A stretch of DNA of 64,000 bases from Aquabacterium sp. (GCF_016234775.1 NZ_JACRAH010000003.1:1-64000); one strand, 5' to 3'. Numbered from the stretch's first letter, positions 42,355-53,279 are shown. The notes: generated from the letters alone by a model not told the origin. Program-made: numbers and translations.

Positions 42355-44034
42355 TCAGACTTGAACCAGGTACTCGGGCGAGCACAGCACGATCAGCATC
42401 GCCGTGATCACGCGCCGCAAGGCACCATCGCTCTGGCTCATGGGCAAGGTGGTGATGGCGGTCACCAGATCGGAGACCAGCCCAGCCGACAAGGCCCGCC
42501 CCGTGAACACGAGGTTGATGCGGTCGACCAGCGCCGCCGGATCGCTGGCCAATGGCAGCCAATCAGCGTAGTCGGGTTTCACACCAGCCGCGCCAAAGGG
42601 CAGCACCTGAAACATGAAGTTGGCGTAGCCGATCACCGTGCACTCATCGGTGATCTGGAACTCGGGGGCTACCAGCCCTTGTTGCGCCAGGGCCGACTGC
42701 GGCGGCACATACGCAGGCCGAAAGAAGTTGAACACCGACGGTGATCGCATCGGGCTTTGCCCCAGCCTGTCGGAGGCGGACAAGTCACCCACGTTCCACA
42801 GGCCATCGGTACATTGCGGCCGCACCACGCGCGCCCACTGCAGGAAACGCAGCACGGGCTCACGCAACTTGCCTGTGACGTCGCTGCTCATGGGCGACAA
42901 GCCCAGTCGCACCTCGACATCCAGCAAGATGGTACGGATCACGGCTTTCATGTCGCCCCGCACACCCTGCCCGTTGTCCTGGAACACCGCGGCCACGCGA
43001 CCCACGTAATCCGCGCTCGGGTTGCTGCTGGTCAGGCGCTGGATGAGCCGGCGCGCCACGAAGGGCGCCGCATTGGGGTGCTGGCAGATGGTATCCAGCG
43101 CCATCTTCAAGGCCTGCTCACCCGGCGTGCTGCCGGCAATGGTGGTACCCAGAAAGGTCTTGTCTGCTGCGCTGTGGGCGGCCTGATTGAAGACCATGGC
43201 GCGCTGCGTGTAGGCGGGGCTGCTGGCATCGAAGCGATCGAAGTCCCAGCCAGTGAACACGCGCGCCAGGCCGGTGATGTCATCGTTGCCATACGTTTCG
43301 GTCGCCTGCCCGTTGGCGCCCAGTTGGGGCGTGCCGTCAGGCTGCAATTGCACCAGGCCGATGGTGAACAGCTGCAGCAACTCGCGCGCAAAGTTCTCAT
43401 CGGGCCGGCGGCCCAAGGCATCCTCCTTGCTGCTGCCGCGCATGCTGAGGTACACACCCATGGCCGGGCTCAAGGTGATGCGCTCGATCAGCGTGCGGAA
43501 GTTGCCGAAGCACTCGGCCTCCAGCAGATCCCAGTAGGCGGCACACGCGAACTGCCCCCAGGGCACCGGCATGTTGCGCACCGACACGACGAAGATCTCG
43601 GAGAGCGCCAGCACCACGCGCTGGCGCAAGGTGTCCGGGCTGTTGAGCAGGCGAGACCAGATGGCGTTGTCGATGCCGACATCGGTGGACTTGTACTGTG
43701 CGGCACCGAAGCCCTTGGCCATCATCCAGCCCCAAAGTGAATCGGAGGCCGGCATGGCGAACTGCTGATCCAGCCAGGCATCCCAGCCCAGTTGCGTCAG
43801 TTGATCGATGTCCTGGGGGGTGGCCGCCAGGGTGGCCTGCCCCAGAAAGCGTGCGGCGCTGTCGGGCATGGGCGGCGGCAGCTGATCCGGCGTGCAGGCG
43901 GACAAGCTCGCCACAGCCAGTACAGCACGGGTCAGCCCCGTGGACGCAGATCGCAGCGAGGCTGCTTGCACGCCAGCGGGCAAGGACTCGCCGGACGGCG
44001 ATGCCGATTCAAACCGACCGCATTGCACATCCAT
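42355..44034 (-). CDS. DUF1800 lipoprotein, copy 1
   Basis: 559 residues. A hydrophobic segment ends in LSAC (lipobox-like, about residues 44-47), then the DUF1800 domain: ARFLGQATLAATPQDI, FALSEIFVVS-like LALSEIFVVSVRNMP, GRRPDENFARELLQLFTIGL, RRLIQRL and LREPVLRF. Family members are exported and almost always paired with DUF1501; biochemical role unknown. Its first about 30 residues before the signal are unusual; a GTG about 21 codons in could be the real start. Confidence 0.9.
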   Translation of the reverse strand: MDVQCGRFESASPSGESLPAGVQAASLRSASTGLTRAVLAVASLSACTPDQLPPPMPDSAARFLGQATLAATPQDIDQLTQLGWDAWLDQQFAMPASDSLWGWMMAKGFGAAQYKSTDVGIDNAIWSRLLNSPDTLRQRVVLALSEIFVVSVRNMPVPWGQFACAAYWDLLEAECFGNFRTLIERITLSPAMGVYLSMRGSSKEDALGRRPDENFARELLQLFTIGLVQLQPDGTPQLGANGQATETYGNDDITGLARVFTGWDFDRFDASSPAYTQRAMVFNQAAHSAADKTFLGTTIAGSTPGEQALKMALDTICQHPNAAPFVARRLIQRLTSSNPSADYVGRVAAVFQDNGQGVRGDMKAVIRTILLDVEVRLGLSPMSSDVTGKLREPVLRFLQWARVVRPQCTDGLWNVGDLSASDRLGQSPMRSPSVFNFFRPAYVPPQSALAQQGLVAPEFQITDECTVIGYANFMFQVLPFGAAGVKPDYADWLPLASDPAALVDRINLVFTGRALSAGLVSDLVTAITTLPMSQSDGALRRVITAMLIVLCSPEYLVQV

Positions 44035-44139
44035 TAGCCGATCCCCGCTTCACATTCAAAGCCGCGAATCTACGCACATTCGGTCTGCTTGTGCGGCTCA
44101 ACTCGTCTCAAGCCGCAAACAAGCGCAACCGAATGTTGA

Positions 44140-45558
44140 TCAAAATAGATTGGCCGATGGCGACGCGCCAGGGAATTTGGCCAGATGCGGTGCGATCTGT
44201 TGCAAAGCCTTGGGGTCTGTTACGCCCATCCAACCTGCCAGGGAAGCCGCCAGATGATCGACCGACATCGTGGGCAACAAGCGCCCCTGGCCGATGTTGT
44301 GCGCGCCGGTTTCGTGGTCGGACACGTCCGGCCATTCGCCGTAGAAGCGCCCACCTTGCACCGCGCCGCCCATCACCAGATGGTGACTGCCCCACCCGTG
44401 GTCCGAACCATCGCCATTGCTGCTGAGCGTGCGCCCGAAATCGCTGGCGGTGAAGGTGGTTACCTGCTTGCTCATGCCCAGATCGGTGTTGAACTGCAAC
44501 AGGGCGTCACCCAGCTTGCTCAGCAGATCCTGATGCTGCGTGCTCAGGTTGTCGTGCATGTCAAAGCCACCCAGAGACACGAAGAAAACCTGGCGCTTGA
44601 CACCCCCGTTGCCCCCCAGCTTTTGCTGCGCCGCGATGATGCGGGCAACCGTGTTGAGCTGATAAGCCAGCGGATTGTTGCCACCAGGCGCCAGGGCCTC
44701 AGGCTTGCTCACCTGATCCAGTTGGGCTCGCAGCAACTCATTGGTGACGATGGCACGGCTCATGATCGCACTGTGCTCCTTGGCCAGCCTGTGCACACTG
44801 GGCTCTTCGGTCTGAGCCAGCTTGAGGAAGGCATCGGTGCAGGCCTGAGAACCAAACACATTGGCCGCCGTCTTTGCCAGCAAGGCATCGGGGCCGTGCG
44901 GATTGACCATGAACTGCTCGGCCTGCGCACCAGCCACGAAGACGGTGTTGCCCGACAGGTTCACACAAGTCAACGATGTGGCCGCATTGCTGGCCAACCA
45001 GGCATCGCCGATCAAACCGCCCCACCCCACGGTAGCGCCCTCTGCCGAATAAGACTGCCAGACCGACTGCTGGTCATTGTGCGAAAACAGCTTTGGAGGC
45101 AGGTCGACGCTACGCGACAGGAACTGCTCGCGACTCGTTGGCTCAACCAGGGGCCCGATGTTGAGCAGCACGGCCAGGCGCTTGTCCTCGTTGAACAGCT
45201 TGCTCAGCTTGCTCAAGCCTGGCGCCAGAGCCAGTTGCCGCCCGTTGAGCCCAGCCGATGTAGAGGGCGTCAAGTGGCTCTGCGCCATCTGGTCCAAGGG
45301 CAAGGCCAGCCCGCCTCGCAGACGCGCGTACAGCTGGTAGCCGGCATCGTCAACCGGCACGATGGTGTTGCCCTGGTCATTGCCGCCTTGCAGGAACACG
45401 CAGACCAGCGCCTTGTAGTCATCGGTCTGATCGGCTTGCGCGGCGGCGGCCTCGGCGAGTGCGGCCAGGTTCATGGCCCAAGGCACCGTCAGGGCGCCCA
45501 TTGAAAGGGCACCGCTGCGACGCAAAAAGCCACGGCGATTCAGCTTGTCATGGTTCAT
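44140..45558 (-). CDS. Tat-exported DUF1501 protein, copy 2
   Basis: 472 residues with a Tat signal (NRRGFLRRSGALSMG). The signature blocks match copy 1: VCVFLQGGNDQGNTIVP, FSHNDQQSVWQSY, FTASDFGRTLSSNGDGSDHG. Sixteen bp after the second DUF1800 gene. A 105-bp gap separates it from copy 1 of DUF1800, so all four genes may form one transcript. Confidence 0.92.
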   Translation of the reverse strand: MNHDKLNRRGFLRRSGALSMGALTVPWAMNLAALAEAAAAQADQTDDYKALVCVFLQGGNDQGNTIVPVDDAGYQLYARLRGGLALPLDQMAQSHLTPSTSAGLNGRQLALAPGLSKLSKLFNEDKRLAVLLNIGPLVEPTSREQFLSRSVDLPPKLFSHNDQQSVWQSYSAEGATVGWGGLIGDAWLASNAATSLTCVNLSGNTVFVAGAQAEQFMVNPHGPDALLAKTAANVFGSQACTDAFLKLAQTEEPSVHRLAKEHSAIMSRAIVTNELLRAQLDQVSKPEALAPGGNNPLAYQLNTVARIIAAQQKLGGNGGVKRQVFFVSLGGFDMHDNLSTQHQDLLSKLGDALLQFNTDLGMSKQVTTFTASDFGRTLSSNGDGSDHGWGSHHLVMGGAVQGGRFYGEWPDVSDHETGAHNIGQGRLLPTMSVDHLAASLAGWMGVTDPKALQQIAPHLAKFPGASPSANLF

Positions 45559-45574
45559 GGTGGGATGGTCTTTC

Positions 45575-47374
45575 TCAACGTTGAACCATGTAGTCAGGCG
45601 AGGTCAGCATCAGGAAGAACGCTGCCTTCACGCGCACGGTCAGATCTGCATCCGTGACCGCGGGCAGGCTCTGGATGGCGTTCACGATCACGTCCACGGT
45701 CACCTGGGCCAGCGCCCTGCCCGTGAGCACCAGGTTCAACTGGTCAACCAGTTGCTTCGCATCCGGTGCGTAGACCAGCCAATCCTGGTAGTCCACGGCG
45801 ATGTTCACTTCGGGTGCGCCACCCATGTGTCGCAGCATGAAGTTGGCATAGCCAATGACCGTGGACTCGTCGGTGATCTGGAACTCCGGCGCCACGAAGC
45901 CATCGGCATTCACCCCTGATTTCAAGGGCACATAGCCAGGCCGGAAGAAGTTGAACACCGATGGCGAGCGCAAGGGGCTTTGCCCCAGGCGATCGGAAGC
46001 GGACAGGTCCCCCACGCCCCACAGGCCGTCGGTTGACTTCATACGGGCCAGACGGCCCCATTGCACGAAGCGCAGCATGGGCTCGCGCAACTTGGAGCGT
46101 CGCACGGCCGCATTGCCAGTCAGTGGATCACGCGCCAGGGGATCGGTCAGCACCGCCGTGATCACCGCCTTGAGATCGCCTCCCGTGTCCTTGAACACCT
46201 GGGCTACGCGTGACACATGCAAGGGCTCGGGATTGCTGCTCACCAGGCGCTGGATGAGCTGCTTCGAAATAAACGGTGCCACATTGGGGTGTGCGCAGAT
46301 GCCATCAAGCACCTGCTTGAGCTCGTCGGCCGGTGTGGCCGCACCAGCCTTCACCTCAATGGCATAGGGCTTGCCAGCGAAGATGGTCTTGGCTGTTGCA
46401 TCGTGCAGGTCGCCATGCGCCACCATGGGCCTGGCGGTGTAGTCAGGCGTGGTGTCGGCGTCATAGGCGGGCACGCGGAGCGAATCCATGTCCCAGCCTG
46501 TCATCACCTTGGCCAGCTGGGTGATGTCGTCGTTCGTGTAGGTTTCAATCGACTGACCTCGACCATCCTTGGCCAGCGTGCCATCCTGGTTGAGCATGTA
46601 CAGCCCGATCGTGAACAGCTGCAGCAGTTCGCGCGCATAGTTTTCATCGGGGCGTCGGCCCGAAGTGTCATCACCCTTGCGGCTACCTCTCATGCTCAGG
46701 TAGACCCCCATGGCAGGCGACAAGGTGACGGCCTCGATCAACTGCCGGAAGGTGCCAAAGCAGTGCGACTCCAGCAGATCCCAGTACGCCAGACAGGCGA
46801 ACTGCCCCCACGGAATCGGCATGTTGCGGATCGACACCACGAAGATCTCGGACAAGGCCAGCGTCACACGCTGACGCAGCACGTCATCAGCGGTGAACAA
46901 GCGGAACCACAGCACATTGTCCAGACCGTAGTCGGAGCCCTGGTAGAGCTTGAACGAGCTTGTCAGGCGCAGGTCATGGCCCAGCTGCCAGGCGGTTCTG
47001 TCTTCTGGCCGGCTGGCGTTCGCGTTGCGCGCAGGCTTGGCGAACTGGGCATTCAACCAGGCGCGGTAATCCAGCTTGCCAGCCACCAGCGCGGAAATGT
47101 CATCTGGGGTGGCGCACAAGCCGGCCTGAGACAGGAAGCGCGATGCGGCATCCTCATCGGTCAACGGCACCGCTGGCTCGCCCGTAGATGGATCGGCGGG
47201 AGAGGGATCAGGAGAGGGTGCGGTCGGGGCTGGGTTGCCACCGCCACCACCGCACCCCGTCAAAGACGCGCTGACCGCCACCACGGCCGCTGCCCCCACC
47301 CAAGCATTCAATGGCGACGCCGCGCCCGCCGATGCATCCAGCTGCACCGGGCCGTTCTCCCTGATATCGCTCAT
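45575..47374 (-). CDS. DUF1800 lipoprotein, copy 2
   Basis: 599 residues. The hydrophobic segment ends in the lipobox LTGC, followed by a Gly-run and a Pro/Ser/Asp-rich linker to about residue 75. The DUF1800 domain then runs ASRFLSQAGLCATPDDI, LALSEIFVVSIRNMP, GRRPDENYARELLQLFTIGL, KQLIQRLVSSNP and KLREPMLRF. First gene of the duplicated cluster. Likely anchored to the outer membrane and facing the Tat-exported partner. Confidence 0.92.
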   Translation of the reverse strand: MSDIRENGPVQLDASAGAASPLNAWVGAAAVVAVSASLTGCGGGGGNPAPTAPSPDPSPADPSTGEPAVPLTDEDAASRFLSQAGLCATPDDISALVAGKLDYRAWLNAQFAKPARNANASRPEDRTAWQLGHDLRLTSSFKLYQGSDYGLDNVLWFRLFTADDVLRQRVTLALSEIFVVSIRNMPIPWGQFACLAYWDLLESHCFGTFRQLIEAVTLSPAMGVYLSMRGSRKGDDTSGRRPDENYARELLQLFTIGLYMLNQDGTLAKDGRGQSIETYTNDDITQLAKVMTGWDMDSLRVPAYDADTTPDYTARPMVAHGDLHDATAKTIFAGKPYAIEVKAGAATPADELKQVLDGICAHPNVAPFISKQLIQRLVSSNPEPLHVSRVAQVFKDTGGDLKAVITAVLTDPLARDPLTGNAAVRRSKLREPMLRFVQWGRLARMKSTDGLWGVGDLSASDRLGQSPLRSPSVFNFFRPGYVPLKSGVNADGFVAPEFQITDESTVIGYANFMLRHMGGAPEVNIAVDYQDWLVYAPDAKQLVDQLNLVLTGRALAQVTVDVIVNAIQSLPAVTDADLTVRVKAAFFLMLTSPDYMVQR

Positions 47375-47487
47375 CGTTGTCGCTTCCCTGTTCGATCAGG
47401 CGCGACTCTAGCGGATTCAAACGGGCGCTTCAATGACTTGTCCGCAAAGCCCCGCCCCCTGATTGAGGCCTGCATCAGGATGCAAAA

Positions 47488-50400
47488 TCACCAGGCATCC
47501 ACAAAGGGGCGTTTGCGACCATCGCGCGGCGCCACGGGCGGCATGGCCGCCAGCCCTCGCACCAGCCAGCGACGGGTGTCTGCGGGGTCGATCACGTCAT
47601 CGAGCTCCAGGTGCGCGGCCATGTTCAAGGCCTTGCCTTTCTGATAGGCCGCCGCCACCAAGCCATCGAACAGCTGTTGACGCTGTACCGGGTCTTCGAT
47701 GGCATCGAGCTGCTTGCTGAAGCCCAAGCGCACCGCGCCTTCAAAGCCCATGGGGCCGAACTCGCCGGTGGGCCAGGCCACGGTGAAGTCCGGTGCCAAC
47801 AGGCTGCCCGCCGTCATGGCCTGCGCGCCCAGGCCGTAGCCCTTGCGCAGCACCACGGTGAAGTAAGGCACGGTGATGCTGGCCGCCGCCAGGAACATGC
47901 GCGAGAAATGCCGCACCGTGGCCGTCTTCTCGGCATCGGGCCCGACCATGAAGCCCGGGGTATCGCACAGGACGATCAGCGGGATGTCATAGGCATCGCA
48001 CAGCTGCATGAAGCGCGCGGCCTTGTCGGCGCCGGGCGCATCGATGGCGCCGCCCAGGTGGCGCGGATCGTTGGCGATCAGGCCCACCGGGCGACCTTCG
48101 ATACGAGCCAGCGCCGTGATCATGCCCGGCGCAAAGTCGCGACGCAGCTCCAGCACGGAGCCGGTGTCGCACACGGTGTGGATCACGTCGCGCACGTCAT
48201 AGACGCGGGTGCGCTTTTCGGGCACCACGTGGCGCAAGCTGCGCTGATCGGCACAGTGCCAGTCGGTGGTGCGGCCCTGGAAGTAGCCGATGTACTGCTT
48301 CGCCACCCGGGCGGCGTCCTGCTCATCATCCACCACGATGTCGATGACGCCATTGGGCGCCTGCATGCTCACAGGGCCCACCTCTTCGGGTGCAAACTTG
48401 CCCAGGCCGCCGCCTTCGATCATCGCAGGCCCGGCCATGCCGATGGTGGTGTCTCGGGTGGCGATGATGACGTCACAGCAGCCGGCCAGTGAGGCGTTGC
48501 CGGCAAAGCAGCGGCCATTGACGATGGCGATCGTGGGCGCCTGACCGCTGAGGCGAGCCAGACCCAGGAAGGTCATGTTGTCCAGCAGGCTGACACCGGG
48601 GTATTCATCATTGGGCCGGCCGCCACCCCCTTCTGCCCACAGGATCAAAGGCAACTGACGCTGCAAGGCCAGGTGCAGCATGCGGTCGGTCTTCTTGTGG
48701 TTGATGATGCCTTGCGTGCCGGCAAACACGGTGTAGTCGTAAGCCAGCACCATGCAGCGGCCGGCCTGCTCGCCAAACTGATCGGCATTGACCGTGCCCA
48801 GGCCGGCGATCAGACCATCTGCCGGGCTGCGCTGGATCAGCTCGGCCTCCTTGTGGCGGATGCGTTGCGAAGCCAGGGCCAGTGCGCCATATTCAATGAA
48901 GCTGCCCTCGTCCAGGAAATCGGCCACGTTCTCACGCGCTGTACGGTGCCCCTTGGCATGCCGCTTGGCCACGGCATCAGGGCGGCGTTCATCCACCGTG
49001 ACAGCATGCCGCTCGATGACCTCGGCCAGATCGGGCCTGATGTGATCGGGGTCGAGTGCCTGTTCGCCAGACGCATGTGCCTGGCCATCGTCGGCAGAAG
49101 GATCGATGGCCAGCAAGGCTTGCCCTTCGTTGACCACGGTCCCGACTTCGGTCAGCACGGCCTCCACGCGGCCACCTTGCGTGGCCAGGATCTCGAACTC
49201 CATCTTCATGGCCTCGATCACCGCCAGCTTCTGGCCACTGCGCACCACCTCACCGGGCTGCACCAGCAGACTGACCAGGGAGCCGGGCACATGGGCCTTC
49301 ACGGCCACGCAGCCCTCAGGCAACGCGGCCCCGCCTGCGGCACCGGCCTGTGGATCGGCGTGCCAGGCATGTTGCAGCTCACGAGGGCGAGGCTGCTGAC
49401 TGGTCGCCTGAAGCAGGCTGCCCACATGCAAGGCCAGCCAGCGTGTGCTGACCTGATAAGCCAGCAGATCCGCATGCGCCAGCAAGGCCTGGGCAAACGC
49501 GATGTTGTGGTCCACGCCATCCAGACGAAACTCAGCCAGGGCACGGCGCGTGCGCTGCAAGGCGGCATCGAACCCTTGCGGGTGATGCACGATGACCTTG
49601 GCCAGCAAGGTGTCAAAGCCCGGGTGCGGCTGCATGCCGGCATGGCCGCAACCATCCACCCGGATGCCCGGGCCGGCCGGCGGTTCGTAAGCGCGGATGG
49701 TGCCGCCAGCCGGCAGGGCCTTGCCATCGGGGCCCATGCGCTCCACGTTGATGCGCACCTGAATGGCCGCTCCACGCGGGCGGGCGATATCGGCCTGCTG
49801 CACCTGCAAGTCGGCCAGAGTCGCCCCCTGGGCCAGGCGCAACTGCGTCTGCACCAGATCCAGGCCGGTGACGGTTTCGGTCACGGTGTGCTCGACCTGC
49901 AGGCGCGGGTTGGCCTCCATGAAGTAGAAGGTGCTCGATCCTGGGTGGTCCAGGTCCAGCAGGAACTCGAAGGTGCACAGGCCACGCAGCTTCACGGCTT
50001 GCGCCATCGTCACGGCGGCATCCAGCAAGTGCTGGCGCAAGGCGGGATCCAGATTAGGTGCCGGCGCGATTTCCACCAGCTTCTGGTGGTTGCGCTGCAC
50101 GGTGCAATCACGCTCCCATGCATGGCTGACGGCGCCTGTGCCATCGCCCATCACCTGCACCTCGATGTGGCGAGCTCGCAGCACCAGTTGCTCGATGTAC
50201 AGATCGCCACGCCCGAAAGCGGCCTGCGCTTCAGCCTGGCAGCGCTCGAAACTGGGCGTAATGTCTTCAGGCTTGTCGACGATGCGCATGCCCCGGCCAC
50301 CACCGCCCGCCAGCGCCTTGATCATCACGGCGGCATGGCCCTGGGCCGCTAGCTGTTGATAGAAGGCCTGCGCCTGGCTCAAGGTGATGGCACTGTCGAT

Positions 50401-50811
50401 GCCCTCGGTGACCGGCACCTTGCAACGGCGCGCCAGCGCACGGGCCTGGGCCTTGTCACCCAGTAAATCGAGCACCTCGGGCGCAGGGCCCACAAAGGTC
50501 AGGCCGGCTGCGGCACAGGCGCGCGCAAAGTCGGCGTTCTCACTCAACAGGCCGTAGCCAGGGTGCACATGGGTACAACCCTGGGCCAGCGCGGCGGCCA
50601 CCACCTGCTCGATGTGCAGGTAAGCCGGCACGCCCTTGCCCGGCAAGACCTGCACCGCATCCATGTGACTGGCATGAAGGGCATCGTGTTCATCCTGCGC
50701 GACCAGCCCAACGGTGCGCCAACCCAGCTCGAAGGCGGCTCGGGCAATGCGGATGGCGATCTCGCCGCGGTTGGCGATCAGAACAGCGGGCTGGGCAGCA
50801 GATTCAAGCAT
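47488..50811 (-). CDS. Single-chain biotin-dependent acyl-CoA carboxylase
   Basis: 1107 residues holding every carboxylase part. Biotin carboxylase is about 1-450 (IANRGEIAIRIARAA, ALAGGGGRGMRIV, FYFMEANPRLQVEH). A biotin carrier domain has EAMKM (biotinyl Lys536). The carboxyltransferase is about 610-1107 (GRCFAGNASLAGCCDVI, LCDTPGFMVG). Such fused chains belong to the long-chain/short-chain acyl-CoA carboxylase type rather than to bacterial acetyl-CoA carboxylase, which is split. The acyl substrate cannot be told from sequence. It stands 102 bp after metE on the same strand. Confidence 0.9.
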   Translation of the reverse strand: MLESAAQPAVLIANRGEIAIRIARAAFELGWRTVGLVAQDEHDALHASHMDAVQVLPGKGVPAYLHIEQVVAAALAQGCTHVHPGYGLLSENADFARACAAAGLTFVGPAPEVLDLLGDKAQARALARRCKVPVTEGIDSAITLSQAQAFYQQLAAQGHAAVMIKALAGGGGRGMRIVDKPEDITPSFERCQAEAQAAFGRGDLYIEQLVLRARHIEVQVMGDGTGAVSHAWERDCTVQRNHQKLVEIAPAPNLDPALRQHLLDAAVTMAQAVKLRGLCTFEFLLDLDHPGSSTFYFMEANPRLQVEHTVTETVTGLDLVQTQLRLAQGATLADLQVQQADIARPRGAAIQVRINVERMGPDGKALPAGGTIRAYEPPAGPGIRVDGCGHAGMQPHPGFDTLLAKVIVHHPQGFDAALQRTRRALAEFRLDGVDHNIAFAQALLAHADLLAYQVSTRWLALHVGSLLQATSQQPRPRELQHAWHADPQAGAAGGAALPEGCVAVKAHVPGSLVSLLVQPGEVVRSGQKLAVIEAMKMEFEILATQGGRVEAVLTEVGTVVNEGQALLAIDPSADDGQAHASGEQALDPDHIRPDLAEVIERHAVTVDERRPDAVAKRHAKGHRTARENVADFLDEGSFIEYGALALASQRIRHKEAELIQRSPADGLIAGLGTVNADQFGEQAGRCMVLAYDYTVFAGTQGIINHKKTDRMLHLALQRQLPLILWAEGGGGRPNDEYPGVSLLDNMTFLGLARLSGQAPTIAIVNGRCFAGNASLAGCCDVIIATRDTTIGMAGPAMIEGGGLGKFAPEEVGPVSMQAPNGVIDIVVDDEQDAARVAKQYIGYFQGRTTDWHCADQRSLRHVVPEKRTRVYDVRDVIHTVCDTGSVLELRRDFAPGMITALARIEGRPVGLIANDPRHLGGAIDAPGADKAARFMQLCDAYDIPLIVLCDTPGFMVGPDAEKTATVRHFSRMFLAAASITVPYFTVVLRKGYGLGAQAMTAGSLLAPDFTVAWPTGEFGPMGFEGAVRLGFSKQLDAIEDPVQRQQLFDGLVAAAYQKGKALNMAAHLELDDVIDPADTRRWLVRGLAAMPPVAPRDGRKRPFVDAW

Positions 50812-50913
50812 GGTGGCGTACTGTGAACAGGCAGAGATCGGGAAGACCTCGATCCTATCCGCTTCACGCCACCCATCACATACACCGCATGCATGCGCAT
50901 GTATGCACGGCGC

Positions 50914-53196
50914 TCATGCCTGAGCCAGCCGCTGCCTCATGCGCTGTGCGGCCTGCACCATGTTGCCCAGCGCGGCTTCGGTCTCGGGCCATCCACGGGT
51001 CTTCAAGCCGCAGTCCGGGTTGACCCACAGGCGCTCGGGCGGGATCACCTCACAGGCTCGCTCCAGCAACTTGAGCATGGCGTCAACGCCTGGCACACGT
51101 GGCGAGTGGATGTCGTACACGCCCGGCCCGATCTCATTGGGGTAGCGGAACTCGCCGAAGCCATCGAGCAGCTCCATGGCCGAGCGCGAGGTCTCGATGG
51201 TGATCACGTCGGCATCCATCGCTGCAATGGCGGGCAGGATGTCATTGAACTCCGAGTAGCACATGTGGGTGTGAATCTGGGTGTCATCACGCACACAGGC
51301 CGCCGAGATCTGGAAAGCGCGAACAGCCCAATCCAGATAGCGTGGCCAGTCGGCCTGGCGCAAGGGCAGGCCTTCACGGAACGCGGGCTCGTCGATCTGG
51401 ATGATGCGGATGCCGGCCTTTTCCAGATCGGCCACCTCGTCGCGGATGGCCAATGCCAGTTGCAAGGCCGTGGTTTCTCTTGGCTGATCATCGCGCACGA
51501 AGGACCATTGCAGCATCGTGACCGGGCCTGTGAGCATGCCCTTCATCAGCTTGCCTGTGAGCGACTGGGCATACCGCGTGGTCTCCACCGTCATGGCTTC
51601 CGGGCGGAACACATCGCCATAGATGATGGGGGGCTTGACGCAGCGCGAGCCGTAGCTTTGCACCCAGCCGTTGTCGGTGAAGGCATAGCCCCACAGCTGC
51701 TCGCCAAAGTACTCGACCATGTCATTGCGTTCGGCTTCGCCATGCACCAGCACGTCGATGTCCAGCGCCTCCTGCTTGCGCACGGCCAGCTCGATCTCGG
51801 CGCGGATGGCGCCCAGATAGTCCAGGGCGCTCAGTTCGCCACGCTTGTGTCGCGCACGCAGTTGCCGGATGCCGGCGGTTTGCGGGAAGGAACCGATGGT
51901 GGTGGTGGGCAGCAGCGGCAGCTGCAGGCTGTCGCGCTGTACGGCAATGCGTTGCACGAAGGGGCTCTGGCGTTGCGCCATTTCCGGCGTCACCTTGCGC
52001 AAGCGTCGTTGCACCAGCTCATGCGTGACGCGGCCGGACTGGCGTCGGGATGACTGGGCTGCATCACTGGCTTGCAAAGCCGGCGCGATGGCCTGCTCGC
52101 CGTGGTTGAGTCCCTGTGCAAGGTCCGCTGTTTCCTGCAGTTTCTCGGTGGCAAAGGCCAGCCATGAGCGGATCTCGGCGTCGAGCTTGTCCTCGCTTTG
52201 CAGCGACACAGGTACGTGCTGAAGCGAACAAGATGGGGCAATCCACAATCGATCGCCCAGTCGGGCATGCAGGGGCTGCAAACTCGCCAGGGTCACGCGC
52301 AGATCGTTGCGCCAGATGTTGCGCCCATCGATCACCCCTGCGGACAACACGGCGCGCTCAGGCAAGGCGGCCAACCAGGCATCGAGCTGCTGCGGCGCCC
52401 GCACCAGGTCGATGTGGAAGCCTTGAACCGGCAGCTGGCAGGCCAGCAAGGCATGGTTGGCTGCGGTGTCAAAGTAGGTCGCCAACAGGATCTTGAGATC
52501 GGTGTCGGCCAGTTCGTCGTAAGCAGGCTGATAAGCGGCGAGCCAGTTGGCGGGCAGGTCCAGGCACAACGCAGGCTCGTCGATCTGCACCCATTCCACG
52601 CCGCGCTGACGCAGGGCCGACAGCAGACCTTGATAAGCCTTGATCACTCGTGGCAAAAGGCTCAGGCGATCAAAGCCCGCAGGGCCCCCCGGGCACTTGG
52701 AAAGCCACAGATAGCTGACCGGCCCCAGCAGAACAGGTTTGACCCTCAAGCCCAATGCGCGGGCTTCATCGACCTCTTCCAGCAACCAGTTGACGCCACC
52801 GTCGAACCCCGTTTGCGGGCCCAGCTCGGGCACCAGATAGTGGTAGTTGGTGTCGAACCACTTGGTCATCTCCATGGCGGGCTGAGCGGCGTTGCCTCGC
52901 GCCAGCTCGAAGTACTGCCTGAGGCTCAAGGTACGCGCATCGAAGCCAAAGCGGGCGGGCAAGGCCCCCAGCGCCGCCGACAAGGTCAGCGTCTGGTCGT
53001 ACCAGGCGAAATCGCCCACGGTGACGAAGTCCAGGCCGGCGGCCTGTTGAGCCTGCCAATGCCGCTGCCGCAAGCGTTTGCCGACATCCCGCAAAGCGGC
53101 CTCATCGATGTCACCGCGCCAGAATGCCTCTTGCGCGAACTTGAGTTCACGTTGCGCACCAATGCGCGGAAAGCCCAGTATGTGTGTGCGAGCCAT
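50914..53196 (-). CDS. metE: Cobalamin-independent methionine synthase
   Basis: Transfers methyl from 5-methyltetrahydropteroyltri-L-glutamate to homocysteine. 760 residues, normal length. The N-terminal half begins [16 protein letters not shown], and the catalytic half carries the zinc ligands in HTHMCYSEF and [11 protein letters not shown]. No metR lies next door, but a MetR-like box is upstream at 53280-53298. No cobalamin riboswitch was seen in the 122-bp leader. Confidence 0.97.
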   Translation of the reverse strand: MARTHILGFPRIGAQRELKFAQEAFWRGDIDEAALRDVGKRLRQRHWQAQQAAGLDFVTVGDFAWYDQTLTLSAALGALPARFGFDARTLSLRQYFELARGNAAQPAMEMTKWFDTNYHYLVPELGPQTGFDGGVNWLLEEVDEARALGLRVKPVLLGPVSYLWLSKCPGGPAGFDRLSLLPRVIKAYQGLLSALRQRGVEWVQIDEPALCLDLPANWLAAYQPAYDELADTDLKILLATYFDTAANHALLACQLPVQGFHIDLVRAPQQLDAWLAALPERAVLSAGVIDGRNIWRNDLRVTLASLQPLHARLGDRLWIAPSCSLQHVPVSLQSEDKLDAEIRSWLAFATEKLQETADLAQGLNHGEQAIAPALQASDAAQSSRRQSGRVTHELVQRRLRKVTPEMAQRQSPFVQRIAVQRDSLQLPLLPTTTIGSFPQTAGIRQLRARHKRGELSALDYLGAIRAEIELAVRKQEALDIDVLVHGEAERNDMVEYFGEQLWGYAFTDNGWVQSYGSRCVKPPIIYGDVFRPEAMTVETTRYAQSLTGKLMKGMLTGPVTMLQWSFVRDDQPRETTALQLALAIRDEVADLEKAGIRIIQIDEPAFREGLPLRQADWPRYLDWAVRAFQISAACVRDDTQIHTHMCYSEFNDILPAIAAMDADVITIETSRSAMELLDGFGEFRYPNEIGPGVYDIHSPRVPGVDAMLKLLERACEVIPPERLWVNPDCGLKTRGWPETEAALGNMVQAAQRMRQRLAQA

Positions 53197-53279
53197 GCTT
53201 CGCCTTCTTCCAAGTTGTCTGAATGCGCCGCAGTGTGCGGACTCGACAACATTGAATCAAGCGACATGTTTTCACTCGA

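Noticed and set aside
48673-50352. 559-residue plus-strand ORF over the acyl-CoA carboxylase
   Set aside because: Shadow frame; the minus strand has all biotin-carboxylase and carboxyltransferase motifs.
50886-50909. ATGC-alternating palindromic stretch after metE as terminator
   Set aside because: Imperfect and without a T-run; could be chance in a short spacer.
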